Assembly (NCBI RefSeq): GCF_035989285.1
Contig: NZ_CP108513.1
Span: forward strand, 7,254,001-7,318,000
DNA: 64,000 nucleotides
Reading direction: 5' to 3'
DNA from: Streptomyces sp. NBC_01235
GTDB taxonomy: Bacteria; Actinomycetota; Actinomycetes; Streptomycetales; Streptomycetaceae
Of this stretch, positions 9,900 to 17,098 are shown piece after piece. The first letter of the stretch is position 1. Each line of letters starts with the position of its first letter. The notes below the pieces were generated by a model. It saw only the letters and a list, made by a program, of their open reading frames with translations. It ran no database searches and was not told the origin of the DNA. A program made the translations under genes and the position numbers.

Positions 9900-10001
9900 G
9901 CCTCTTTTCGCGCCCAAACCGGCGCCGCTCTCGCGGACGTGGCTGGTGCTTCGTCGTGGTTCCTCGATCATTGGTCGAGGTGCTCTGCGGAGAGTCTTCG
10001 C

Positions 10002-12146
10002 TCAGCCCAGTCCGAGAGCGCGCCGGAGGAAGTCCACCTGGAGCAGCAGCAGGTTCTCCGCGACCTGTTCCTGCGGGGTCATGTGGGTGACGCCCGACAG
10101 GGGCAGGACCTCGTGCGGGCGGCCGGCCGCCAGCAGGGCGGAGGCCAGGCGCAGGGCGTGGGCGACGACCACGTTGTCGTCGGCCAGGCCGTGCACGATC
10201 ATCAGCGGGCGGTGCGGTTCGGCGGGGTAGGAGAGTCCCTCGTCGGTGACGAGCGAGCTTTTCGCGTACGCCTGCGGGGAGGTGGCCGGGTCGCCGAGGT
10301 ACCGCTCCGTGTAGTGCGTGTCGTAGAGCCGCCAGTCGGTGACCGGGGCGCCCGCGATGCCCGCGTGGAAGACGTCGGGGCGGCGCAGCACCGCGAGGCC
10401 CGCGAGCCAGCCGCCGTAGGACCAGCCGCGGATCGCCACCCGGGAGAGGTCGAGGGGATGGCTCTTCGCCAGATCCTGGAGCGCCTCGATCTGGTCGTCC
10501 AGGCTGACCGTGAAGTCGTGGTGGATCGCCTTCTCCCAGCCGGGGGAGCGGCCCGGGGTGCCCCGGCCGTCGGCGACGACCACCGCGAAACCCTGGTCGG
10601 CGAACCACTGCGAGGTCAGGTGCGCGTTGTGCGCGGCGAGGACACGGGGGCCGTGCGGGCCGCCGTAGGGGTCCAGGAGGACGGGCAGGGGGGCGCGGGG
10701 CGAGGTGTCACCGGGGTAGTCCGTAGGCATAAGCACGGCGCACGGGATACGGCGTGCGCCCCCCTCGGTGAGGATCACGCGAGGGGACAGACCAGGATCT
10801 TCCGCAAGGGACCGGACAGTCGTCGTCGCCTTCCCGTCCGCCGGCTTGCCGCCCCGCAGTACCCGCGCCACGCTCCCCGGCCGGTCCAGGGTCGCCGACA
10901 CCACAACGGTCACGTTCCCCGCGCGCACCGCCGAATGCACGCCGGGCTCCTGGGACAGGCGCTCCACGCCGAGCTCGTTGACCCGGTAGACATGCACCTC
11001 GCCGGTCTCCGGAGCGGCCGCGTCCTGACCGGCCGAGGCGGAGACCAGCACGTCGTCGGCCGTGACGTCCAGTACCGCCCGCACATGCAACTGGGCTCCC
11101 GTCAGCGGACGTTCGCCGACCGTGAGGACCCGGGCGCCGCCCTCGTCGGCGATCCGGACCAGCTGTCCCGAAGGGCTCCAGCAGGGCACTCCGGGGAAAA
11201 GATCCAGCCAAATCAGATCTTCGTCGGCGTGCACCATCCGAGTCGTCCCGGAGTCGGTGTCCACCGCCAGGAACAGCTGACTGCGCTGGTCGCGCGCCTG
11301 TACGAGCAGCAGCGGCGCCCCCGCCCCTGACCAGTGCACTCGCGCCAGATACGGGTAACGCGCCCGGTCCCAGACGACCTCCGTGCGCACCCCGTCGAGC
11401 CCGAACACGAACAGCCGTACGTCCGCGTTGGCCGTCCCGGCAGCCGGATAGGGCACGTGTTGTGGGTCACGTTTCGGCTGGGCCGGATCGGAGATCCACC
11501 ACCGCTCCACCGGCGTGTCGTCCACCCGCGCCACCAGCAGTCGATCCGATCCCGGAGCCCACCAGAACCCGCGCGAGCGCCCCATCTCCTCGGCCGCGAT
11601 GAACTCGGCCAATCCATAGGAAACCGTGTCCGATCCGGGCTCCGCCACCGCCCGGTCGTCCTCGCCCTCGGCGCCCACCACCCGCAGGGCGCCGCCCGCG
11701 ACGTACGCGACGAGGCGTCCGTCGGGGGACGGCCGGGGGTCGATCACCGGCCCGGGAACAGTGAGTTCGGTGGCCGTGCCGGCCCGCAGTTCCGCCGTGA
11801 AAAGCCGCCCTGACAAGGCGAAAGACGCCAGCTCGACGGCCTCGTCGGTGGCGTAGCCGATGATCCCCGCACCCCCCTCGCGGCTGCGTTCGCGGCGCGC
11901 CTTTTCCTCGGGCGAGAGGTCCTCGGAGGCGCCGCCGAGGAGGGCGCGCGGGTCGGCGGCCAGGCGTTCGGTGCCGTCCGCCGGATCGAGTACCCACAGG
12001 GAGGTCGCACGGTCCGTGCCGGAGCCGGAGCGCAGGAACACGACCCGGGAGCCGTCGGGGGCGACGGTGAACGAACGCGGCGCGCCGAGGGTGAAACGCT
12101 GGGTGCGTGCGTGCCGGCGGGGGAAGGAGTCGGACTCGGTCGTCAT
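10002..12146 (-). CDS. S9 family peptidase (DPP IV / prolyl oligopeptidase-like)
   Basis: Serine peptidase of 714 aa that would cleave short peptides, probably after Pro or Ala. The N-terminal two thirds is a DPP IV-type beta-propeller. The C-terminal alpha/beta-hydrolase domain carries the nucleophile in GWSYGGWL (Ser about residue 576), the acid in GLADDNV and the His in GVTHMTP, so the triad is complete. The start at 12146 (MTTESDSFPRRHARTQRF) is preferred over an in-frame ATG at 12209 because the family homology begins there. There is no signal peptide, so it is likely cytoplasmic. Standing beside two peptide importers, it could degrade imported peptides; that link is inference from position. 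Confidence 0.9.
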   Translation of the reverse strand: MTTESDSFPRRHARTQRFTLGAPRSFTVAPDGSRVVFLRSGSGTDRATSLWVLDPADGTERLAADPRALLGGASEDLSPEEKARRERSREGGAGIIGYATDEAVELASFALSGRLFTAELRAGTATELTVPGPVIDPRPSPDGRLVAYVAGGALRVVGAEGEDDRAVAEPGSDTVSYGLAEFIAAEEMGRSRGFWWAPGSDRLLVARVDDTPVERWWISDPAQPKRDPQHVPYPAAGTANADVRLFVFGLDGVRTEVVWDRARYPYLARVHWSGAGAPLLLVQARDQRSQLFLAVDTDSGTTRMVHADEDLIWLDLFPGVPCWSPSGQLVRIADEGGARVLTVGERPLTGAQLHVRAVLDVTADDVLVSASAGQDAAAPETGEVHVYRVNELGVERLSQEPGVHSAVRAGNVTVVVSATLDRPGSVARVLRGGKPADGKATTTVRSLAEDPGLSPRVILTEGGARRIPCAVLMPTDYPGDTSPRAPLPVLLDPYGGPHGPRVLAAHNAHLTSQWFADQGFAVVVADGRGTPGRSPGWEKAIHHDFTVSLDDQIEALQDLAKSHPLDLSRVAIRGWSYGGWLAGLAVLRRPDVFHAGIAGAPVTDWRLYDTHYTERYLGDPATSPQAYAKSSLVTDEGLSYPAEPHRPLMIVHGLADDNVVVAHALRLASALLAAGRPHEVLPLSGVTHMTPQEQVAENLLLLQVDFLRRALGLG

Positions 12147-12327
12147 GGCCCGACCATATTGGCCATGCGACCCCCTTGTGCGGCTGTGCGCCGCGAGATG
12201 CGCGCCCACACATAGTTATGATCACTAGCGCTGCGTGGGTATGAACCTGCTGGCTGATGTATGGATTTACAAGTTCCCTCGCTCTGTTTTTGCCCCCACG
12301 TTCCCGGGTTCTTGGAGGTGAGCCGCC

Positions 12328-12522
12328 GTGGCACTCTCGATTTCGGCGGTGGTGCTGCTGGCGATCATCGTCTTCTTGTTGATCAAGAAGTCTGGCCTGA
12401 AGGGCGGTCACGCGGTTGTCTGCATCCTGCTCGGCTTCTACCTCGCCTCCTCGACGATGGCGGGGACGATCAACGACCTGACGACGAGCGTGGCGAGCAT
12501 GATCGGCAGCATCAAGTTCTAG
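12328..12522 (+). CDS. 64-residue membrane protein, conserved in Streptomyces
   Basis: Small protein with an N-terminal helix (MALSISAVVLLAIIVFLLIK), a short KKSGLKGGHAV turn, and a second hydrophobic segment (CILLGFYLASSTMAG), ending in an amphipathic tail. It starts at an ATG-initiated frame after a GGAGGTGAG ribosome-binding site. Its TAG stop overlaps the stop of the convergent DUF397 gene within a CTAG tetranucleotide. Function is unknown. Its two-helix form recalls small spread or membrane-modulator proteins, but no specific family was recognised. Confidence 0.8.
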   Translation: MALSISAVVLLAIIVFLLIKKSGLKGGHAVVCILLGFYLASSTMAGTINDLTTSVASMIGSIKF

Positions 12523-12732
12523 ACGTACGGCACGAACACGGCCCAGGCCTCGGGCGAGAGCGCGAGGCGGGGGCTGTCATCGGCGTCGGCGTACTTGGAG
12601 TCGCGGACGTGGATGGTGGTGGGGGTGGGGGGCGATCTCTACGCAGGAGTCGCCCTCGGTGCCGTCGCTGTAGCTGCTCTTGAACCACGCCAGTTCGGAG
12701 GCGTGCTGCCCGATGGAGTGCTTGCGGATCAT
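12519..12732 (-). pseudogene. DUF397 protein with a single-base frameshift
   Basis: The start at 12732 gives MIRKHSIGQHASELAWFKSS and then SYSDGTEGDSCVEIAP, a clear DUF397 beginning. After a run of six G (12627-12632 on the plus strand) the frame is lost. Removing one base there restores the family ending TIHVRDSKYADADDSP and LALSPEAWAVFVPYV up to TAG at 12519. DUF397 proteins are small partners of XRE/DUF5753 regulators such as WhiJ in Streptomyces. The usual XRE gene is absent upstream. Either the gene is broken or the homopolymer length was misread; slippage at the C-run is a remote third option. Confidence 0.8.
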
Positions 12733-12796
12733 GTCTCTCCCAGCAGTTGCTCGATGAGGCTCTAGCGACTCCCCCGGCCCGAGAGCCTGCGCCCGG

Positions 12797-13404
12797 ATGG
12801 TGCCATACCGCATAAAGCGGGCGGCCACTCTGAGTGACGTGATCCAGGAAACCGTCTCTTCCGAGCCCCAACCCGGCCACCACTTCCGCAACTTCGGCGT
12901 GCGTCTGTCACCCACACCTCGCGGAGCCCACCTCGCGCGACTGCCGGCGGTGGAGCAACTGCGCGCCTGGGGGCTGCCGTTGGACCCGGCCTGCCAGATC
13001 GTCGCCGACCTCGCGGCGAACGCGGCGACCCACGGACGTGTGCCGGGCCGGGACTTCCGGCCGTCGCTCTACGCCATCGCGAACACGCTGCGCATCGAGG
13101 TGACGGACGCGTCGGGGGACCGGCCGCCCCGCCCCCGGCAAACGGTTCCGGAAGCCGATTCGGAGTCCGTCGGGGACTGCTCCTGGTCGAGGCGCTGGCC
13201 GACCGGTGGGGCTGGGCTCCGGAGATGCGTCCACGCAAGACGGTGTGGGCCGAGGTCGTACTCCCACCGGAACCCGACGCGTCGCGCTTCGGTGCCTCGT
13301 GCTGCGACGCGAGGGGCGCTCTCTTTCCAAGGACCACGACGGTGAAAGAACCCGACCAAGCCCCACCCCTCCCGCCCGCTGCGCAAACTCACTCCCGCGA
13401 GTGA
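12797..13404 (+). pseudogene. Anti-sigma-type ATPase (HATPase_c, RsbW-like) with a frameshift
   Basis: The reading frame from 12797 encodes the GHKL-type fold seen beside DUF397 genes: VADLAANAATHGRVPGRDF contains the ATP-binding N-box, then LRIEVTDASGDRPPRP. At about 13168-13172 the frame must change; one extra base restores ESGRGLLLVEALADRWG followed by KTVWAEVVLPPEPDASR and a stop at 13404. Without this the protein runs into a meaningless tail. The exact start is uncertain; a GTG at 12838 is an alternative. It is divergent from the DUF397 gene 64 bp away, and both carry single-base disruptions, so the locus looks decayed. Sequence error must be excluded first. Confidence 0.75.
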
Positions 13405-13489
13405 ATATGCCAACTGGAGTGGATTTGCGGCGGGTTGCCTGCCCTACGCTCGGCGCAGCATCACCACCACACAACCGCAGACATGCGAC

Positions 13490-13525
13490 GGCCCCCGCCG
13501 GGACGGCAATCCCAGTGCGAGGGCC
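13490..13525 (+). promoter_or_regulatory. Two-tier hairpin in the leader of the winged-helix gene
   Basis: GGCCCCCGC (13490-13498) can pair with GCGAGGGCC (13517-13525) with one mismatch, and inside it GGGA (13500-13503) pairs with TCCC (13510-13513) around a 6-nt loop. It ends 28 bp before the ATG at 13554. It could be an attenuator, an RNA leader, or the terminator of the broken ATPase gene upstream. Direction and role are inferred. Confidence 0.45.
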
Positions 13526-13553
13526 TGACCACCAAGGAAGTTAGGGCTTCCCG

Positions 13554-14399
13554 ATGGACACGCAAAACCCTAGCGCGCCCCCATGCGCCGAGTCCCGTAA
13601 CACGGGCAAAAACCACCCCCACGCGGGCGGACTCACCCACGACAACGCCCGCCACACCACCCGCTTCACGGTGATCGGCAACCACCTCGCCCAGCACGGG
13701 GAGTTGTCCCTCCTGGCGATCGGACTGGGCGTCCACATCCAGTCGCTGCCCAAGGGCGCCCGGGTCGACATCAAGACCCTCACCGCCCGCTTCCCCGAGG
13801 GCGCGACCCGGATCGCCGCCGCCCTGCGCGAACTGGAGTCCCACGGCTACCTCCGCCGCGAACGCAAGCGCATCCCCGGCGGACGCATCGTCACCCGCAC
13901 GGTCTCCTGCAACCAGCCCGGACGCCACGGCAGCGCGCCCGAGCCCGCCAGGCCGCCCGCCCGACGCCCCGCCCCGGACAGCCGCCCACCCCGCAAGAAA
14001 CTCCCGGCGGTCCCCCAGCCCGCCTACCCCGCCCCCACGCTCCTGCAGACCGCCGTAGACCTCCTCGCCGGCCTCCGCCGCCACGACCCCCGCCTCCTCC
14101 TCTCCGCCACCGACGCCGACCACCTCGCCCCCGGAGTCGCCGCCTGGCTGGAACGAGAGGTCACCCCCACCGTCGTACGCCACGCCCTGACCAACGACCT
14201 CCCCGAGGAGCCCCTGCGCCGCCCAGCAGCCTTCCTGGCCCACCGCCTGGCCGCCCAGCTGCCGCCCCTCCCGCCGTACCGGGCCCCCGCCCCGCCCCCG
14301 GACACCCCACGCCGACTCCGGAACTGCGGCGGCTGCGACCGCGGCTTCAGATCCGCGGGATCAGACAGATGCCGCGACTGCCGGCCGCCCCACCACTGA
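13554..14399 (+). CDS. Winged-helix DNA-binding domain protein with C-terminal Cys cluster
   Basis: Predicted 281-aa DNA-binding protein. Residues 35-115 form a helix-turn-helix like those of replication-initiator or helix-turn-helix domain proteins (FTVIGNHLAQHGELSLLAIG; VDIKTLTARFPEGATRIAAA; LRELESHGYLRRERKRIPGG). The middle is Pro/Arg-rich and then a helical stretch follows. The C-terminus has a small zinc-ribbon-like cluster, CGGCDRGFRSAGSDRCRDC, with four Cys. The ribosome-binding site AAGGAA is rather far upstream, and a hairpin lies in the leader. Such proteins are numerous and variable in Streptomyces; the target is unknown. Confidence 0.75.
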   Translation: MDTQNPSAPPCAESRNTGKNHPHAGGLTHDNARHTTRFTVIGNHLAQHGELSLLAIGLGVHIQSLPKGARVDIKTLTARFPEGATRIAAALRELESHGYLRRERKRIPGGRIVTRTVSCNQPGRHGSAPEPARPPARRPAPDSRPPRKKLPAVPQPAYPAPTLLQTAVDLLAGLRRHDPRLLLSATDADHLAPGVAAWLEREVTPTVVRHALTNDLPEEPLRRPAAFLAHRLAAQLPPLPPYRAPAPPPDTPRRLRNCGGCDRGFRSAGSDRCRDCRPPHH

Positions 14400-14414
14400 A
14401 AATCAAGGAACCAC

Positions 14415-15314
14415 ATGGTCAGCTCGCCGCACGAAGCGATGCACCGCATCTTTCAGCACGACACAAGGCTCTTCAGCCGCGTCTCGAAGGTTCTCGGATG
14501 TGACCTCCCCGTCCCGGACAGCGTCACGATCCTGCCCACGGACCTGACCGAGACCGGCCCGGTCGAACGGCGGGTGGACACCCTTCTGCGCCTCGACAGC
14601 GCGGAACACGGCGCGTTCCTCCTCGCCATCGAGGCCCAGGGCAAGAAGGACCTCACCAAGCCCGCGAGCTGGGCGTATTACACCGCGTATCTGTGGAGCA
14701 AGTACCGGCTGCCCACCGCTCTCATGGTCGTGGTCCAGGACCACGCCACCGCCGCATGGGCCCAGCGACCGGTGGCCAGCGGGCCTCCTCAGCTGCCCAC
14801 ACTCACCATCAGGCCCCTCGTGGCGGGTCCCCACAACATGCCGGTGATCACCGACCCGGCGGAGGCCCATGAGGACCTCGTACTGGCCACACTCGCCGCC
14901 ATCACACACGCGGGCGATCCGGCCATTGCTGACATACTGAAAGCCCTGTCCACCGCGCTGCGGAACGAACGCGAAGACAACAAGCGCGAAGACGTCGTCG
15001 ACCCCATCATCGAACTCATCTCACAGGGCCTGGGCGATCGCCCGGCCAAATCGCTCTGGAGGAACCTGGTGGCCGTGGATCTCTCCTTCTACAAGTCGGA
15101 CATCGCGGAGGAGCTCCGCGACGAAGGCCGTGACAAAGGCCGTGCTCAGAGCCGTGCGGAGGACATCCTGTTCGTTCTGGAACAGCGCGGCATCGAAGTT
15201 CCTGGCGAGGCCCGCGACCGGGTCATCGGCTGCGACGACCCCGAGATCCTGCGCCGCTGGTTTGCGCGTGCTCTCACCGCCCCGGCAGTCGAAGACATCT
15301 TCGACAACGAGTAG
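14415..15314 (+). CDS. Rpn-like PD-(D/E)XK nuclease-fold protein
   Basis: A 299-aa protein of the YhgA/Rpn-like group. The core has the catalytic spacing D55 (ERRVDTLLRL), E73-x-Q75-x-K77 (LLAIEAQGKKD), as in PD-(D/E)XK nucleases related to transposases and recombination-promoting proteins. A helical region follows, then a charged segment of EGR/KGR repeats (EELRDEGRDKGRAQSR) and a conserved tail (ERGIEVPG... DPEILRRWFARAL style). It is 15 bp downstream of the winged-helix gene. The last 81 residues are duplicated in the next small gene. Activity is not proven; family members act in DNA cleavage or recombination. Confidence 0.8.
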   Translation: MVSSPHEAMHRIFQHDTRLFSRVSKVLGCDLPVPDSVTILPTDLTETGPVERRVDTLLRLDSAEHGAFLLAIEAQGKKDLTKPASWAYYTAYLWSKYRLPTALMVVVQDHATAAWAQRPVASGPPQLPTLTIRPLVAGPHNMPVITDPAEAHEDLVLATLAAITHAGDPAIADILKALSTALRNEREDNKREDVVDPIIELISQGLGDRPAKSLWRNLVAVDLSFYKSDIAEELRDEGRDKGRAQSRAEDILFVLEQRGIEVPGEARDRVIGCDDPEILRRWFARALTAPAVEDIFDNE

Positions 15315-15316
15315 GC

Positions 15317-15595
15317 ATGGCCGTGGATCTTTCCTTCTACAAGTCGTACCTCGCGGAGGACCTCCGCGAGGAAGGCCGTGAGGAAGGCCGTGTGAGAGGC
15401 CGAGCCCAGGGCCGCCTCATCGCCCATGTGGAGTCCGTACTGATCGTCCTGCAGGCGCGCGGCATCGACGTGTCCGAGGAGGTCCGTGAGCGGATCACCG
15501 GATGTGCCGATCCGGAGATGCTGCGCCACTGGCTCGGCCGCGCCATCACCGCCACATCCGTCGCCGGGATCTTCGGAGACGAGCAGGCCTCGTAG
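15317..15595 (+). CDS. Orphan C-terminal tail of an Rpn-like protein
   Basis: This 92-aa frame starts two bases after the stop of the nuclease-like gene and copies that gene's tail: MAVDLSFYKSYLAEDLREEG parallels VAVDLSFYKSDIAEELRDEG, and ITGCADPEMLRHWLGRAI parallels VIGCDDPEILRRWFARAL. The nuclease core is missing. The copies differ by many substitutions and by an extra block of EGR/RGR codons, so the event is not recent. It is either a remnant of a second gene whose 5' part was deleted or a retained stand-alone tail. No ribosome-binding site is obvious; translation could be by re-initiation. Confidence 0.65.
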   Translation: MAVDLSFYKSYLAEDLREEGREEGRVRGRAQGRLIAHVESVLIVLQARGIDVSEEVRERITGCADPEMLRHWLGRAITATSVAGIFGDEQAS

Positions 15596-15604
15596 GCTGG
15601 CCCC

Positions 15605-16534
15605 ATGAAGGAACTGCCCGCCCGGCGTCTGCTGCTGGTGCACGCGCACCCGGACGACGAGTCGATCAACAACGGCGCGACCATGGCCAGGTATGCGGCC
15701 GAGGGCGCCCATGTGACCCTGGTCACCTGCACGCTCGGGGAACGCGGCGAGGTCATCCCGCCGGAGCTGCGGCATCTGACCGGCGCTGCCCTCGGGGAGC
15801 ACCGGCTGCGTGAGCTCACCGCGGCCATGGCCGAGCTCGGTGTCGACGACTTCCGGCTGCTCGGCGGCGCGGGCCGTTACGGCGACTCCGGGATGATGGG
15901 CCTCCCCGACAACGACGACCCCGCCTGCTTCTGGCAGGCCGACGTCGACGAAGCCGCCGCGTCCCTTGTCGAGGTGATCCTCGAGGTACGCCCCCAGGTT
16001 CTCGTCACGTACGACGACAACGGCGGCTACGGCCACCCCGACCACATCCAGGCCCACCGCGTCGCCCTGCGCGCCGCGGAGCTGGCCGAGGGCGCCGGGT
16101 GGCGCATCCCCAAGGTGTACTTCAACCGCGTCCCGCGCTCCGTCGCCGGGGCCGCCTTCGCCCGGCTCCGGGAAGAGCTGCCGGGGCTGCCCTTCGCCAA
16201 GAGCGCGGTCGTCGCCGACGTCCCGGGTGTCGTGGACGACGACCGCGTCACCGCAGAGATCCACGGCGGCGACGGCGACGGTGCGTACGCCGCCGCCAAG
16301 GCCGCCGCGATGCGCGCGCACGCCACCCAGGTCGAAGTCGCCCCCGGAGAGCGGTACTTCGCCCTCTCCAACGACCTCGCGCAGCCCCTCTTTGCGATCG
16401 AGTACTACGAACTCGTACGCGGCGAGCCCGCTCAGCGACATGAGACCGATCTCTTCGCGGGCGTCGCGGGCGTCGCGGGCGTCGCGGGCGTCGCGGGCGT
16501 CGCGGGTACCGCCGGTACGGAGGAGGTGGCCTGA
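15605..16534 (+). CDS. mshB: MshB, GlcNAc-Ins deacetylase of mycothiol synthesis
   Basis: Zinc-dependent deacetylase that converts GlcNAc-inositol to GlcN-inositol, the second dedicated step of mycothiol synthesis. The 309-aa protein begins with the PIG-L/LmbE metal motif HAHPDDES (about residues 12-19) and has the third ligand region [12 protein letters not shown] (about residues 140-151). Its length agrees with actinobacterial MshB proteins. The C-terminus ends in five perfect GVA repeats encoded by a 9-bp tandem repeat, outside the catalytic core. Its stop overlaps the start of the next gene (TGATG). Confidence 0.93.
   Translation: MKELPARRLLLVHAHPDDESINNGATMARYAAEGAHVTLVTCTLGERGEVIPPELRHLTGAALGEHRLRELTAAMAELGVDDFRLLGGAGRYGDSGMMGLPDNDDPACFWQADVDEAAASLVEVILEVRPQVLVTYDDNGGYGHPDHIQAHRVALRAAELAEGAGWRIPKVYFNRVPRSVAGAAFARLREELPGLPFAKSAVVADVPGVVDDDRVTAEIHGGDGDGAYAAAKAAAMRAHATQVEVAPGERYFALSNDLAQPLFAIEYYELVRGEPAQRHETDLFAGVAGVAGVAGVAGVAGTAGTEEVA
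16457..16501 (+). repeat. Five perfect copies of a 9-bp repeat at the mshB 3' end
   Basis: GCGGGCGTC repeats five times without change, adding five AGV-type tripeptides to the MshB tail, with a degenerate sixth unit after it. The unit is a multiple of three, so copy-number change would alter tail length but not the frame. Confidence 0.9.
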
Positions 16535-16944
16535 TGTCCGACCGTGGTTCGATGCTCGCCCAGCCGCTCCGGATGCCTCCCGCCGGACGGGTCGCCGCCT
16601 ATGTGGGGCTCGTGGTGCTCGGCGCCGTCGCCGGTCTCGCCGGGGCGCTCGTCCAGGCGGGCTGGTTCCCGGGTGGGCTGCTCCTCGCGCTCGTGGGCGC
16701 GGGCGGGCTCTTCGTCGGCGGGGCGCGGGCGCTCGACACCCGCGCCGGGGCCGTCGCGCCCGCCGCCGGCTGGATGATCTCCGTCATCCTGTGCACCGCG
16801 GGCCGTCCCGAGGGCGACTTCCTGTTCGGCGTGGGAGGCGGTTCCTACCTCTTCCTGCTCGGTGGCATGGCACTTGCTGTGATCTGCGCCACGATTGGTT
16901 TGGGGCGGCAACCGGGCGGCGATGGCGTCCGACTTGGCAAGTGA
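16534..16944 (+). CDS. DUF6113 family membrane protein
   Basis: A 136-aa integral membrane protein with four hydrophobic segments: AYVGLVVLGAVAGLAGALVQ, GLLLALVGAGGLFVGGARAL, AVAPAAGWMISVILC and YLFLLGGMALAVICATIGLG. The start ATG overlaps the mshB stop, so translation is coupled. The pairing with mshB is common in Streptomyces. Function is unknown; the loop GRPEGDFLFGVGGGSY is the most conserved-looking part. Confidence 0.8.
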   Translation: MSDRGSMLAQPLRMPPAGRVAAYVGLVVLGAVAGLAGALVQAGWFPGGLLLALVGAGGLFVGGARALDTRAGAVAPAAGWMISVILCTAGRPEGDFLFGVGGGSYLFLLGGMALAVICATIGLGRQPGGDGVRLGK

Positions 16945-17098
16945 CGTACCACTTCACCCTTGCCGGCGCGTGGGAGTCCCGTGTGGGTTTCCCCGGCGGT
17001 CGTGGGATACGGGCCAGAAGTGGCCAGTATGGTGGTGCGCGCCGCCGAGCTGCCCGTGAGGTCGTGGCGGGCGGCGGAGCCAACCTGGAGAACCTGCC

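Noticed and set aside
12733..12796. Remnant of an XRE/DUF5753 regulator between DUF397 and the ATPase
   Set aside because: The 64-bp gap is too short and shows no helix-turn-helix codons; the gene is simply absent.
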